Shown: in pieces, positions 50,210-58,514 of the stretch
How positions within the stretch are numbered: position 1 is the stretch's first letter
Layout: each line of letters begins with the position of its first letter
Assembly: GCA_041394945.1 (NCBI GenBank)
Contig: JAWKHH010000002.1
Location: 876,501 to 940,500 of the forward strand
Direction of reading: 5' to 3'
Source of the DNA: Bryobacteraceae bacterium
GTDB lineage: Bacteria > Acidobacteriota > Terriglobia > Bryobacterales > Bryobacteraceae
DNA: 64,000 nucleotides
The notes under the pieces: model-generated
Told to the model about the DNA's origin: nothing
Database searches by the model: none
What the model saw: only the letters and a program-made list of their open reading frames with translations
Translations under genes and position numbers: made by a program

Positions 50210-53200
50210 ATGCCGGCGCGGTTCCGTAGCGCACCGGCACGATGTGTCGTGTCCGCGCTGATGGTTGCCTGCGCCGCCGCTCCAGGCGCTTTCGCGCAAT
50301 CCTACGGGCAGCTATCCGGTATCGTTCACGACCCCTCCGGCGCCGCGGTTCCGGCGACCGCCATCACCATCGTCAGCCAGGAGACCGGCTTCCGCCGCCT
50401 GACGGACTCGGATGATCAGGGAACTTGGTCCGCCGCCGCGCTCCTGCCCGGCTTCTACAAAATCACGGCCCGGCGCGCGGGGTTCCGCACTGTCATCCGC
50501 TACGGCGTCAACGTCGGTCCGGGACAGCTCGTACAAGTGGATCTGACGCTCCCTATCGGCGGCATGCATGAGGTGGTCACCGTCACCGACGACCACGTCA
50601 CTCTCGAGATGGCCAGCGTCTCCACCGGCGCGCTCGTCGAGCGGAGCCAGATCGAGAACCTTCCGGTCACGGGCCGCGGGCTGCCCAGCTTGATCGAACT
50701 CGCGCCCGGAACGGTCGCCACGCCCGCCACCCGGGGCGAATCCGGGCAGTTCAGCGCCAACGGGCAGCGTCCCAACGCCAACTACTTTACCGTCGACGGC
50801 GTCAGCGCCAACACCGGCGTCAGCGGCGGAGGCCTTCCGGCTCAAGCCACCGGCGGGACCCTTCCGGGCCTCACCGCGCTCGGTAGCATGCACGGGTTGA
50901 TCACGCTCGAGGCGCTGCGCGAGGTGAAGGTGGAAACATCGAGTTCGGCGGCCGAGGCGGGCCGGCTTCCCGGCGCCCAGATCGCGTTGAGCAGCCGCTC
51001 CGGCACGAACATCCTTCACGGCGCGCTGTTCGGCTACATGCGCGACGACGGCCCTGACGCCAACAACTGGTTCGCCAACCGGAACCGCGCGCCGGCGGCC
51101 GACTCCGGGTTGGCCGATTTCGGCGGCGCCCTCAGCGGTCCGCTCGCGAAGGGCAGGACGTTCTTCCACGCCGACTACGAAGGCATCCGCGTGCGGGAGC
51201 CGTTCTCCTGGCAGATTGCGTCGCCCACCGTGGAAGCGCGGAGCATCGCCGCCGATTGGCTCCGTCCGGCGCTCGACTTGTTCCCGCTGCCGAACGGTCC
51301 GGCCCTCGGCGACGGGCTCGGCCAGTGGCGCGGCGTCTACACGCGCAGATCCCGGCTCCATGCCGGCGCGCTCCGGCTCGACCAATCGATCGGGTCCCGC
51401 GTGAACGTCTTCGCGCGGTACCAGGGAGCGGTCTCCTCGAACGAGTTCACCACGGCGCAGGTGAACGACCTGTGGATTCGCTCCGGCAGCCTGACGGCGG
51501 CGGCCACGGCGGCCGTGGGCCGGTCCGTCCTGCTCGATGTCCGCTTCAACCGGACCACCGGAACCGGACGCTCGTCATGGGGCTTTCAAAGCGACGCCGA
51601 GCGTATCCCCTGCATCTCGCTGCCCGTGCTGATCCCCGGTTCGCCCGGCTACTGCGATTCGCTGCTCCGATTCTCCATCGCCGGCGTCGGGCAGAGCGTG
51701 CTCGGACGCGAAGGCGACCAGTCGCAGACGCAATGGCACGTGGTCCCATCGGTCGCCCTGAACCTGGCGCGGCACTCGATCCGGGTAGGCTTCGATCATC
51801 GCCGCTACATGCCCTCGCGCAGCGACCATTCGCCAGGATTGAGCCTGATCGCCGAATCGCTCGCCGACGCCGGCAGCCGTCCGCAGCTTTGGATCGCCAC
51901 GGCGCCGCCCCGGGAACTTTCCGGCGAAATGCGCGAGTTCTCCTTGTACGCGCACGACGCCTGGCGCTTTCACCCGCGGCTTACTCTCAATTTCGGCCTC
52001 CGGTGGGATTACGCACCGGCGCCCATGCTCCAGCGGCAGACCGGAACGCTGGTGACCACGGATGTCTACGCCTTCACCGGGCAGAGTTCGGTATGGGCGC
52101 GCAATCGCGGCTATGTGGCGCCCCGCGTGGGGCTCGCGTTTCAGCCCTCGGCGCGGCTGCCGCTGGTGATCCGCGGCGGTTGGGGCCTCTACTACGACTC
52201 CTCGCTGAGCATCGCCACGGACCTCATCAACGGCGGACCTCTCAACATGACGCAGTTCCTCAACAGCCGCAACGCGCCGTTTTCCACGCTCCTGAGCTTC
52301 GGCTTTGAGCCCAACCTCCGTTTGCCCGCCGTTCGCCAGTGGAATTTTTCGATGGAAACCGGCGGAGCCCGCGCCGGATTACTCACTGTGAGCTACGCGG
52401 GATCGGAAGGCGAACGCCTGCTGCGGCGCGAGTTCGGCGCTTTCGCCAACAGCGCCACTCTCTGGCTCGCGCTCGCGACCAATCGCGGCGGATCGGACTA
52501 TCACGGCCTTCAAGTGCAATACCGGCGTCCCATGCGAGCCGGTTTGCAGATCCACGGCAACTACGGCTGGAGCCACTCGATTGATAACAGCTCCAGCGAT
52601 TCCGTGCTGCACTGGGTGGGTCCGGGTTCCGTGGCGCAGGACGATCGCGGCTCTTCGGATTTCGATACGCGGCACACACTCGCCGCCGCTGTCACCTGGG
52701 AACCCGCCGTTCGGGGACGGGGATGGACCAGGCGTCTTGCCGGCGGGTGGGCCGTGGATGGCATCGTGCGCGCGAGAAGCGGATTTCCGGTGAACCCGCT
52801 CAACGGCGAATACGCCCTTGGCCTCGGTTTCGGCAACGCTTTCCGTCCGGACCTGCGCGCTGGCCAGCCGGTGTGGGTGGCCGATCCCACCGCTCCCGGC
52901 GGGCGCCGCCTGAACCGCGCCGCGTTCATCGCCCGCGACCCCGGGCAGCAGGGCAATCTTGGGCGAAACGCCATCCGCGGATTCGGAATGCAGCAGGTGG
53001 ACCTCGCCCTTCGCCGCGAGTTTCACGCCGGCGACCGCGCGCGGCTGGTGCTGCGCGTCGAGGCGTTCAATATCGCCAATCACCCCAATTTCGCCGATCC
53101 GATCCGTTACCTGTCGAGTCCCCTGTTCGGCGAATCGCCCTCCATGTTGAACCTGATGATGGGCACCGGGAGTCCGGGCAGCGGGCTGACGCCGATGCTG

Positions 53201-53251
53201 CAGCCCGGCGGCGCGCGCTCGATGCAGGCCTCCATCCGATTCCGCTTCTGA
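50210..53251 (+). CDS. Oar-like TonB-dependent receptor 1
   Basis: About 1013 residues. Signal peptide to about residue 30 (AAAPGAFAQ), then a carboxypeptidase-regulatory-like domain (YGQLSGIVHDPSGAAVPATA), a plug (VERSQIENLPVTGRGL, FTVDGVSAN, GAQIALSSRSGTNILHGALF) and a long outer-membrane barrel ending in SIRFRF with a C-terminal Phe. Oar-type proteins are abundant in Acidobacteria and take up large substrates or bind matrix. Start is uncertain: ATG 50210, TTG 50171 and GTG 50243 are in frame; 50210 gives the most normal signal. It follows the anti-sigma gene by 49 nt and is the likely regulon member. Confidence 0.9.
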   Translation: MPARFRSAPARCVVSALMVACAAAPGAFAQSYGQLSGIVHDPSGAAVPATAITIVSQETGFRRLTDSDDQGTWSAAALLPGFYKITARRAGFRTVIRYGVNVGPGQLVQVDLTLPIGGMHEVVTVTDDHVTLEMASVSTGALVERSQIENLPVTGRGLPSLIELAPGTVATPATRGESGQFSANGQRPNANYFTVDGVSANTGVSGGGLPAQATGGTLPGLTALGSMHGLITLEALREVKVETSSSAAEAGRLPGAQIALSSRSGTNILHGALFGYMRDDGPDANNWFANRNRAPAADSGLADFGGALSGPLAKGRTFFHADYEGIRVREPFSWQIASPTVEARSIAADWLRPALDLFPLPNGPALGDGLGQWRGVYTRRSRLHAGALRLDQSIGSRVNVFARYQGAVSSNEFTTAQVNDLWIRSGSLTAAATAAVGRSVLLDVRFNRTTGTGRSSWGFQSDAERIPCISLPVLIPGSPGYCDSLLRFSIAGVGQSVLGREGDQSQTQWHVVPSVALNLARHSIRVGFDHRRYMPSRSDHSPGLSLIAESLADAGSRPQLWIATAPPRELSGEMREFSLYAHDAWRFHPRLTLNFGLRWDYAPAPMLQRQTGTLVTTDVYAFTGQSSVWARNRGYVAPRVGLAFQPSARLPLVIRGGWGLYYDSSLSIATDLINGGPLNMTQFLNSRNAPFSTLLSFGFEPNLRLPAVRQWNFSMETGGARAGLLTVSYAGSEGERLLRREFGAFANSATLWLALATNRGGSDYHGLQVQYRRPMRAGLQIHGNYGWSHSIDNSSSDSVLHWVGPGSVAQDDRGSSDFDTRHTLAAAVTWEPAVRGRGWTRRLAGGWAVDGIVRARSGFPVNPLNGEYALGLGFGNAFRPDLRAGQPVWVADPTAPGGRRLNRAAFIARDPGQQGNLGRNAIRGFGMQQVDLALRREFHAGDRARLVLRVEAFNIANHPNFADPIRYLSSPLFGESPSMLNLMMGTGSPGSGLTPMLQPGGARSMQASIRFRF

Positions 53252-53274
53252 TGCCTGCGATAATCACCCTTTGA

Positions 53275-54738
53275 ATGTCCGCCATCTCGATTCGCACCGC
53301 GCCGGTGGCGCGGCTGTTGGGCTTGTTCCTCGTGCTGTTCGGCATTGCGATGCTACCGGCGGCGGGCGTCGGCCTCGCGATGGGCGACGCGGAGTTCCGG
53401 TTGATACTCGCCGGGGCGCTGCCGGTGTCGGCGGCTGGCGGCCTGCTCTTTCTGCTGTTCCGCGCCAACCGGTCTGAACTCACGGTCCGCGAAAGCCTGT
53501 TGCTGGTGATGCTCATCTGGATATCGGCTTCCGCGGCCGGCTCCATTCCGTTCGTTCTCTCCGGCCGCTTTCCTCATTTCGCCGACGCGTTCTTTGAGTG
53601 CGCCTCGGGATTCACCACCACCGGCGCCTCCGTGCTGCCGGAGGTGGAAGTGCTGCCGCCCGCCGTCCAGTTCTGGCGTCACTACACCCATTGGCTCGGC
53701 GGCATGGGGATCGTGCTGCTGATGATCGCCGTGCTCCCGGTGATCGGCATGGGCGGCGTGAACCTGTTCCGCGCCCACTCCGCCGGCATGAAGAGCGACA
53801 AGCTGAAGCCGCGCATGTTCGATACCGCCAGCACGCTGTGGCGGGTCTACATCGCCTTGACGCTCGCCGAGTACGCGATGCTGCGGCTGGCCGGCATGAC
53901 TCCGTTCGACGCCATCTGCCATACCTTCTCCTCGCTCGGCACCGGCGGCTTCTCCACGCATTCGACGAGCGCGGCCTATTTCCGGAGCCCGGCCATCGAG
54001 TACATCCTGGCGTTGTTCATGCTGCTGGCGAGCATCAACTTCGCGCGCCACTACCAGGTGTGGGCGCTCCGCGATCCCCGCGCCTACGCGCGCGATCCGG
54101 AAGTGCGGCTGCACCTTGGCCTCACCGCGGCGGCCACCTGTGCGATCGGCTATTCGCTCGTGGCGTCGAACGGCTACGGGATCCACACCGCCTTTCGCGC
54201 CGCCCTCTTCCAGGTGGTGTCCATCATCTCCTGCACCGGCTTTGCTTCCGACGACTACGAGAAATGGCCGTATGTGGCGCAGTTCATTCTGTTCGTGCTG
54301 ATGTGGATCGGCGGCAACGGCGGCTCCACCGCCGGCGGCGTGAAGACGTTCCGCGTGCTGATGCTGTTTCGCGCCATCCGCCATGCCTTCCGCCGGATCA
54401 CACAGCCGCGGCGCATCTTCAGCGTCCGCTTGGGCGATGCCGCGCTCGACGAGCCGCAAGTCCATTCGCTGCTCACCATGATTCTGATCACCGTGATGTT
54501 CTACGTGGCGGCGGTTGTCGCGGTGACCGCCGGCGGCGTGGACCTCCTCACCGGCCTCACCGCCGTGATCAGTTGTATGTCCGGTGTGGGCCCGGCGTGG
54601 GGGTCGGCCGGGCCCACCGAGAACTACGCGGGCATTTCGGAGAGCGCCAAGTGGGTGCTGAGCGCCTGCATGCTCGCCGGACGCGTGGAACTGTATGCCT
54701 TTCTGGTGTTGTTCCTGCCGTCGTTCTGGCGCGACTAG
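53275..54738 (+). CDS. trkH: TrkH-family potassium transporter
   Basis: A 487-residue K+ uptake membrane subunit. The four selectivity-filter loops are seen: CASGFTTTGASVL, HTFSSLGTGGFSTHS, SIISCTGFASDDY and SCMSGVGPAWGSAGP, each with the conserved Gly. About ten membrane helices surround them. TrkH normally works with the NAD-binding TrkA, which is not present nearby. The stop codon TAG overlaps the stop of the convergent gene (CTAG). It is 23 nt from the receptor gene. Confidence 0.94.
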   Translation: MSAISIRTAPVARLLGLFLVLFGIAMLPAAGVGLAMGDAEFRLILAGALPVSAAGGLLFLLFRANRSELTVRESLLLVMLIWISASAAGSIPFVLSGRFPHFADAFFECASGFTTTGASVLPEVEVLPPAVQFWRHYTHWLGGMGIVLLMIAVLPVIGMGGVNLFRAHSAGMKSDKLKPRMFDTASTLWRVYIALTLAEYAMLRLAGMTPFDAICHTFSSLGTGGFSTHSTSAAYFRSPAIEYILALFMLLASINFARHYQVWALRDPRAYARDPEVRLHLGLTAAATCAIGYSLVASNGYGIHTAFRAALFQVVSIISCTGFASDDYEKWPYVAQFILFVLMWIGGNGGSTAGGVKTFRVLMLFRAIRHAFRRITQPRRIFSVRLGDAALDEPQVHSLLTMILITVMFYVAAVVAVTAGGVDLLTGLTAVISCMSGVGPAWGSAGPTENYAGISESAKWVLSACMLAGRVELYAFLVLFLPSFWRD

Positions 54739-55571
54739 CGCGAGTATCGGATCTCGTCGCCCGCTTCGAGCGGCACGCCGAGAATCACGTTCGATCCCGC
54801 CGGGTACCGGACCTGGCGGGACGCTCCCTTGTGCCTGCGTCGGACCTCGATGTTCGCGGCGCCGCGCGCGGCCACGCCGGAGACACGAGAGCCGAGCGCC
54901 ACCCACGTCCGCACGCCGTTCACGTTCACCGCGATTTCCGGAGAGATCGCCACTCCGGGTCCCACCGTCACAGCCGTTGCGCCGTCGAATCGCCCAGGTA
55001 CCGCCGAGGCCAGCAGGGCGATGGAGCGGTCGTTGCGCCAGAGCCGGCGTTGAAACAGTAGCCGCAGGTGCGGGCGCCCGTCCGGGATCTCGATTCGCGA
55101 GGCGACGGGCTCCGCGAGCGCGCTCGCCACGCCTCCTATCGTGGCCGTGCCCGATTCGAAACGCCAAGCGCACAGGCCGCTCCGGCGCGAGTCCGAACCC
55201 GGAACGTGTCCGTTTTGCGCGCATGTTTCAATGGGTCTTACCCGGTAGTACGCGGTCTCATAGCCGGTGGCGTTGGTGCGCGCCTCGATCGCACCGGGGC
55301 GGTCCGGAATCGCGGCTTCGGTGCGCAGCGGCTGGCCGCTCGCAGTGATCGGCGCCACCACCTTGATGCGCATATCGGACGTCAGGTCCAGTTCGGCGTC
55401 GCGTTCGTACTGGCCATAAAGCCGGAAATGGTGATCGCGTGCGGAGAGAACATCGCGCGAACCTCCCGGCGCGATGAGGCGGTCGCCCTGCGCTGCCGGC
55501 TCGAGTTTCCATGTGCGCGCGGAGCAGGCGGCCAGGAAGATCGCGAGGAGCGCCGGCCACGCCTTTTTCAT
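54735..55571 (-). CDS. Putative lipoprotein of unknown function
   Basis: A 278-residue protein with a lipoprotein signal (MKKAWPALLAIFLAACSA; lipobox LAAC, Cys16). The rest is strand-rich with no known domain: SARDHHFRLYGQYERDAELD, then VAISPEIAVNVNGVRTWVAL and VRYPAGSNVILGVPLEAGD near the end. The alternation suggests an Ig- or jellyroll-like fold. The gene follows the MFS transporter by 1 nt and likely shares its transcript. I cannot assign a role. Confidence 0.65.
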   Translation of the reverse strand: MKKAWPALLAIFLAACSARTWKLEPAAQGDRLIAPGGSRDVLSARDHHFRLYGQYERDAELDLTSDMRIKVVAPITASGQPLRTEAAIPDRPGAIEARTNATGYETAYYRVRPIETCAQNGHVPGSDSRRSGLCAWRFESGTATIGGVASALAEPVASRIEIPDGRPHLRLLFQRRLWRNDRSIALLASAVPGRFDGATAVTVGPGVAISPEIAVNVNGVRTWVALGSRVSGVAARGAANIEVRRRHKGASRQVRYPAGSNVILGVPLEAGDEIRYSR

Positions 55572-55572
55572 G

Positions 55573-56772
55573 CTAAGAATTTAGCACATTGTCCTCGAGC
55601 GGCTCCACGCGCCGCACGATCAGAAACAGCGCCGCCGCGGCCAACGCCGGCAACAGCCCGGCGCCGATGAACACCGGCAGGAACGAAAACGCGTCCACAA
55701 TCCGTCCGGTGGCGAGCGTGAAGAACATGTTGAACACGCCCTCGCACAGCCCGGTGAGCCCGGTGACCCCGGCGGTGATCCGCGCCGGAAAGATGTCCGT
55801 GAGGACGCCGATATTGTTCGCGGCGAGCGAGGCAAGCCCGAACGTAGCCGTGCAGATCAGAGCGATCGCGGCGCCGCGGCTGGCGGTGAGCGGGACCAGC
55901 ATGCTGGCCGCGCACAGCAGCGCCCCGATCGCCCAGGCGGTCTTGCGCGTGCGGTCCGCCGACCACCCGCGCCGCATCAGCAGCGCCGCGAACGATCCTC
56001 CGGCGATGTTGCCGAGTCCACCGAAAAGGAAGGGAAGCCCGGCCAGCAGACCGATCATCTCCATCGAGAAGCCGCGCTCGCGTTTCAGATACTCCGGCAG
56101 CCAATACCAGTAGAAGTGAATCACCGGGCCGGCGAGCGCGCGCATCAGCATCACGCCCCACACCTGCCGCAACCGCAATAGCGGGGCGAAGGCGATTCGC
56201 CGCTCCGCGGCGGGCCTGGGTGCGTCGCGGTAGAGAATCACCCACGGCACAATCCAGAGCAGCCCGAGGATGCTGGGGAACAGGAACGTCATCCGCCAGC
56301 CGTAGTGGGACGAAATCCACACGAGAACCGGCGGCGCCAGAAACGCGCCGATGACAGTGCCGCTGTTGAACAGCCCGCCGGCAAGCGCGCGTTCGTGGGG
56401 AGGGAAGTGCTGCGCGATCACCTTCACGCCCGCCGAGTAGTTGCCGCACTCGGCCGCGCCCAGCAGGAATCGGAACGTCGCGAAGTGGGCGACGTTGCGC
56501 GCCACGCCATGCAGCGCGTTCGCCGCCGACCATACCAGCATGATCGCGGGAAGGCCGAAGCGCGCGCCCTTACGGTCCAGCCACAACCCGGCCGGGAACT
56601 GCGCGAGCGTCAGCCCGAGCGTGAAGGCGAACACGATATTGGAGTAGCCGGTGGCGTTGATGTGGAGATCTTCGAGAATTCGCGGCGCCATGACGGAGAG
56701 CACCTGCCGGTCCAGGAGGTTGATCGTGATCGAGGCGAACAGCAGCGCCAGCAGCGTCCAGCGGCTTACCAT
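55573..56772 (-). CDS. MFS transporter (hexuronate/sugar-acid ACS-family type)
   Basis: A 399-residue permease with twelve predicted helices. LLDRQVLSVMAPRI and FPAGLWLDRKGARFGLP (the loop 2-3 motif D-R-x-G variant) and RFLLGAAECGNYSAGVKVIAQHFPPHERA match the anion:cation symporter branch (ExuT, GudP, DgoT). These carry hexuronates, glucarate or galactonate with H+. That would fit pectin breakdown. It diverges from the NagB-like gene with only 6 nt between starts and leads into the lipoprotein gene. Confidence 0.9.
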   Translation of the reverse strand: MVSRWTLLALLFASITINLLDRQVLSVMAPRILEDLHINATGYSNIVFAFTLGLTLAQFPAGLWLDRKGARFGLPAIMLVWSAANALHGVARNVAHFATFRFLLGAAECGNYSAGVKVIAQHFPPHERALAGGLFNSGTVIGAFLAPPVLVWISSHYGWRMTFLFPSILGLLWIVPWVILYRDAPRPAAERRIAFAPLLRLRQVWGVMLMRALAGPVIHFYWYWLPEYLKRERGFSMEMIGLLAGLPFLFGGLGNIAGGSFAALLMRRGWSADRTRKTAWAIGALLCAASMLVPLTASRGAAIALICTATFGLASLAANNIGVLTDIFPARITAGVTGLTGLCEGVFNMFFTLATGRIVDAFSFLPVFIGAGLLPALAAAALFLIVRRVEPLEDNVLNS

Positions 56773-56778
56773 GATTGG

Positions 56779-57627
56779 GTGCCTTCGCCACTGCTGTCGT
56801 GCCCGGTCGACGAGCTGCGCGCCCGCGCGCGCGTGCGGTTCCGGCTGCTGCCGGACATAGCGGCGGTGATCGAAGATTTCGCGGCGTCCATGGCGGCGGA
56901 GATTCGAGATCGCAACGCGCGAGGGGAGCCGGCCCGGCTGATTCTGCCGGTTGGCCCGGTGGCGCAGTATCCCATTCTAGTGGAGACCACGAATCGGGAA
57001 CGGATCTCCTGGCGGAACGTCCACGTGTTCCAGATGGACGAGTGGCTCGATTGGCAGGGCCGTCCGGTAGGCGCCGCACACCCACTGAGTTTCGAGGGAT
57101 TCCTCCGGCGCGTGTTGTTCGACGCGATCGACCCGGATCTGCGGATGCCCGAATCGCAGTATCACATGCCCGACCCTTTCCGGCCCGACGCGATTTCCGA
57201 GTCGCTGGATGCCGCGGGCGGCGCCGACGTCTGCTACGGAGGCATCGGCTACCACGGCCACGTTGCGTTCAACGAGCCGCCGCTCTCGCGCTGGCATCGC
57301 GTGACCGTGGATCAACTGCGCGAATCGAAAACGCGGGTGGTGGCGCTGGGCGCCGATTCGATCGTCGTGCAGTCGATCGGCTGCGCCGGCGGAGACCCCG
57401 AAGCGATCCCGCCGATGGCCGTGACCATGGGCATGCGCGATATCCTCGCGGCCCGCCGCATCCGTCTCTATTGTGCCGGCGGGGAGAGACACCGCGCGGT
57501 GTTTCGCCGCGCGGTGGCGGGCGATGTTTGCGTCGAGTATCCGGTGACTCTCGTGCAGGGGCATTCCGACGCCGAAGTGGTTACCGACGAAGCCACCGCG
57601 AGGCCCATTGCCGTGAGTCTACGTTAA
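56779..57627 (+). CDS. Glucosamine-6-phosphate deaminase-like protein (NagB family)
   Basis: A 282-residue protein of the NagB/6-phosphogluconolactonase fold. LILPVGPVAQYP takes the place of the NagB phosphate loop, WRNVHVFQMDEWLDW matches the NagB Asp region, and CYGGIGYHGHVAFNEP carries the catalytic His. NagB converts glucosamine-6-phosphate to fructose-6-phosphate and ammonia. The phosphate loop is atypical (GPVAQYP in place of GSTP), so the substrate may differ. The GTG start lies 6 nt from the divergent MFS start, so one of the two may begin further in. Confidence 0.75.
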   Translation: MPSPLLSCPVDELRARARVRFRLLPDIAAVIEDFAASMAAEIRDRNARGEPARLILPVGPVAQYPILVETTNRERISWRNVHVFQMDEWLDWQGRPVGAAHPLSFEGFLRRVLFDAIDPDLRMPESQYHMPDPFRPDAISESLDAAGGADVCYGGIGYHGHVAFNEPPLSRWHRVTVDQLRESKTRVVALGADSIVVQSIGCAGGDPEAIPPMAVTMGMRDILAARRIRLYCAGGERHRAVFRRAVAGDVCVEYPVTLVQGHSDAEVVTDEATARPIAVSLR

Positions 57628-57666
57628 CGGAACGTGGTATCATTCTGATTTCCCCAAGTACCCACC

Positions 57667-58512
57667 ATGGCTCCTACTTCGTCCCGAGATATCGTCTGCG
57701 CGCACAGCCCGGATTCCGACGACGCCTACATGTTCTACGCCTTGGCGACGCGGAAGATCCGTTCGCCGCTTGTGAACGTGACGCATCATCTCGAAGACAT
57801 CGAAACGCTCAACAAGAAGGCCGTCGAGGGCGTCTATGAACTCACTGCGATCTCGTATCACGCCTATCCCTACGTGGCCGGCAAATACGCCCTGATGGCC
57901 AGCGGCAGCAGCGTCGGCGACGGCTACGGGCCGATGCTCATCTCCCGCAACCGTCTTTCGCCGGATGAAATCAAGGGAAAACGCATCGCCGTACCCGGAA
58001 AAATGACCACGGCTTTCCTCACTTTGAATCTACTGGAACGCGACTTCGAGCCCGTGGTGACTCCGTTCGATCAGATTCCCGACGTGGTCCGCAGCGGCGC
58101 CGTGGATCTGGGCCTGGTGATCCACGAAGCCCAACTCACCTACGCCCGCGGCGGCTTTCACCTCGTGCTCGACCTTGGAAAGTGGTGGAAGCAGAAGCAC
58201 GGATTGCCGCTGCCGCTCGGCGCGAACGCGCTTCGTCGCGATCTGCCCGAAGACATCCAGCGCGAGTGTTGCCGGCTGATGCGCGAGAGCATCGAGTATG
58301 CCTTGGCGCACCAGGAAGAAGCGCTGCAGTATGCGATGCAGTTCGCCCGCGACATGGAGTCGCCCCTCGCGGAGAAGTTCGTGGGGATGTACGTGAACCA
58401 CCACACGGTGGATTGCGGGGAAGACGTTCCGAAAGCGGCGCAGCTACTGCTCGACCTGGGACACGAAGCGGGTTTGATTCCGCATCGCGTCCAGGTCGAT
58501 TTCGTTCGCTAA
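57667..58512 (+). CDS. mqnD: 1,4-dihydroxy-6-naphthoate synthase (MqnD), futalosine menaquinone pathway
   Basis: A 281-residue MqnA/MqnD-family protein with the periplasmic-binding-protein fold but cytoplasmic location. Typical elements are CAHSPDSDDAYMFYALAT, YELTAISYHAYPYV, GYGPMLISR and GKRIAVPGKMTTAFL, and LGLVIHEAQLTYA near the middle. MqnD converts cyclic dehypoxanthine futalosine to 1,4-dihydroxy-6-naphthoate, so the cell likely uses the futalosine route to menaquinone. The start is the ATG at 57667. The receptor gene converges 2 nt after the stop. Confidence 0.9.
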   Translation: MAPTSSRDIVCAHSPDSDDAYMFYALATRKIRSPLVNVTHHLEDIETLNKKAVEGVYELTAISYHAYPYVAGKYALMASGSSVGDGYGPMLISRNRLSPDEIKGKRIAVPGKMTTAFLTLNLLERDFEPVVTPFDQIPDVVRSGAVDLGLVIHEAQLTYARGGFHLVLDLGKWWKQKHGLPLPLGANALRRDLPEDIQRECCRLMRESIEYALAHQEEALQYAMQFARDMESPLAEKFVGMYVNHHTVDCGEDVPKAAQLLLDLGHEAGLIPHRVQVDFVR

Positions 58513-58514
58513 CT

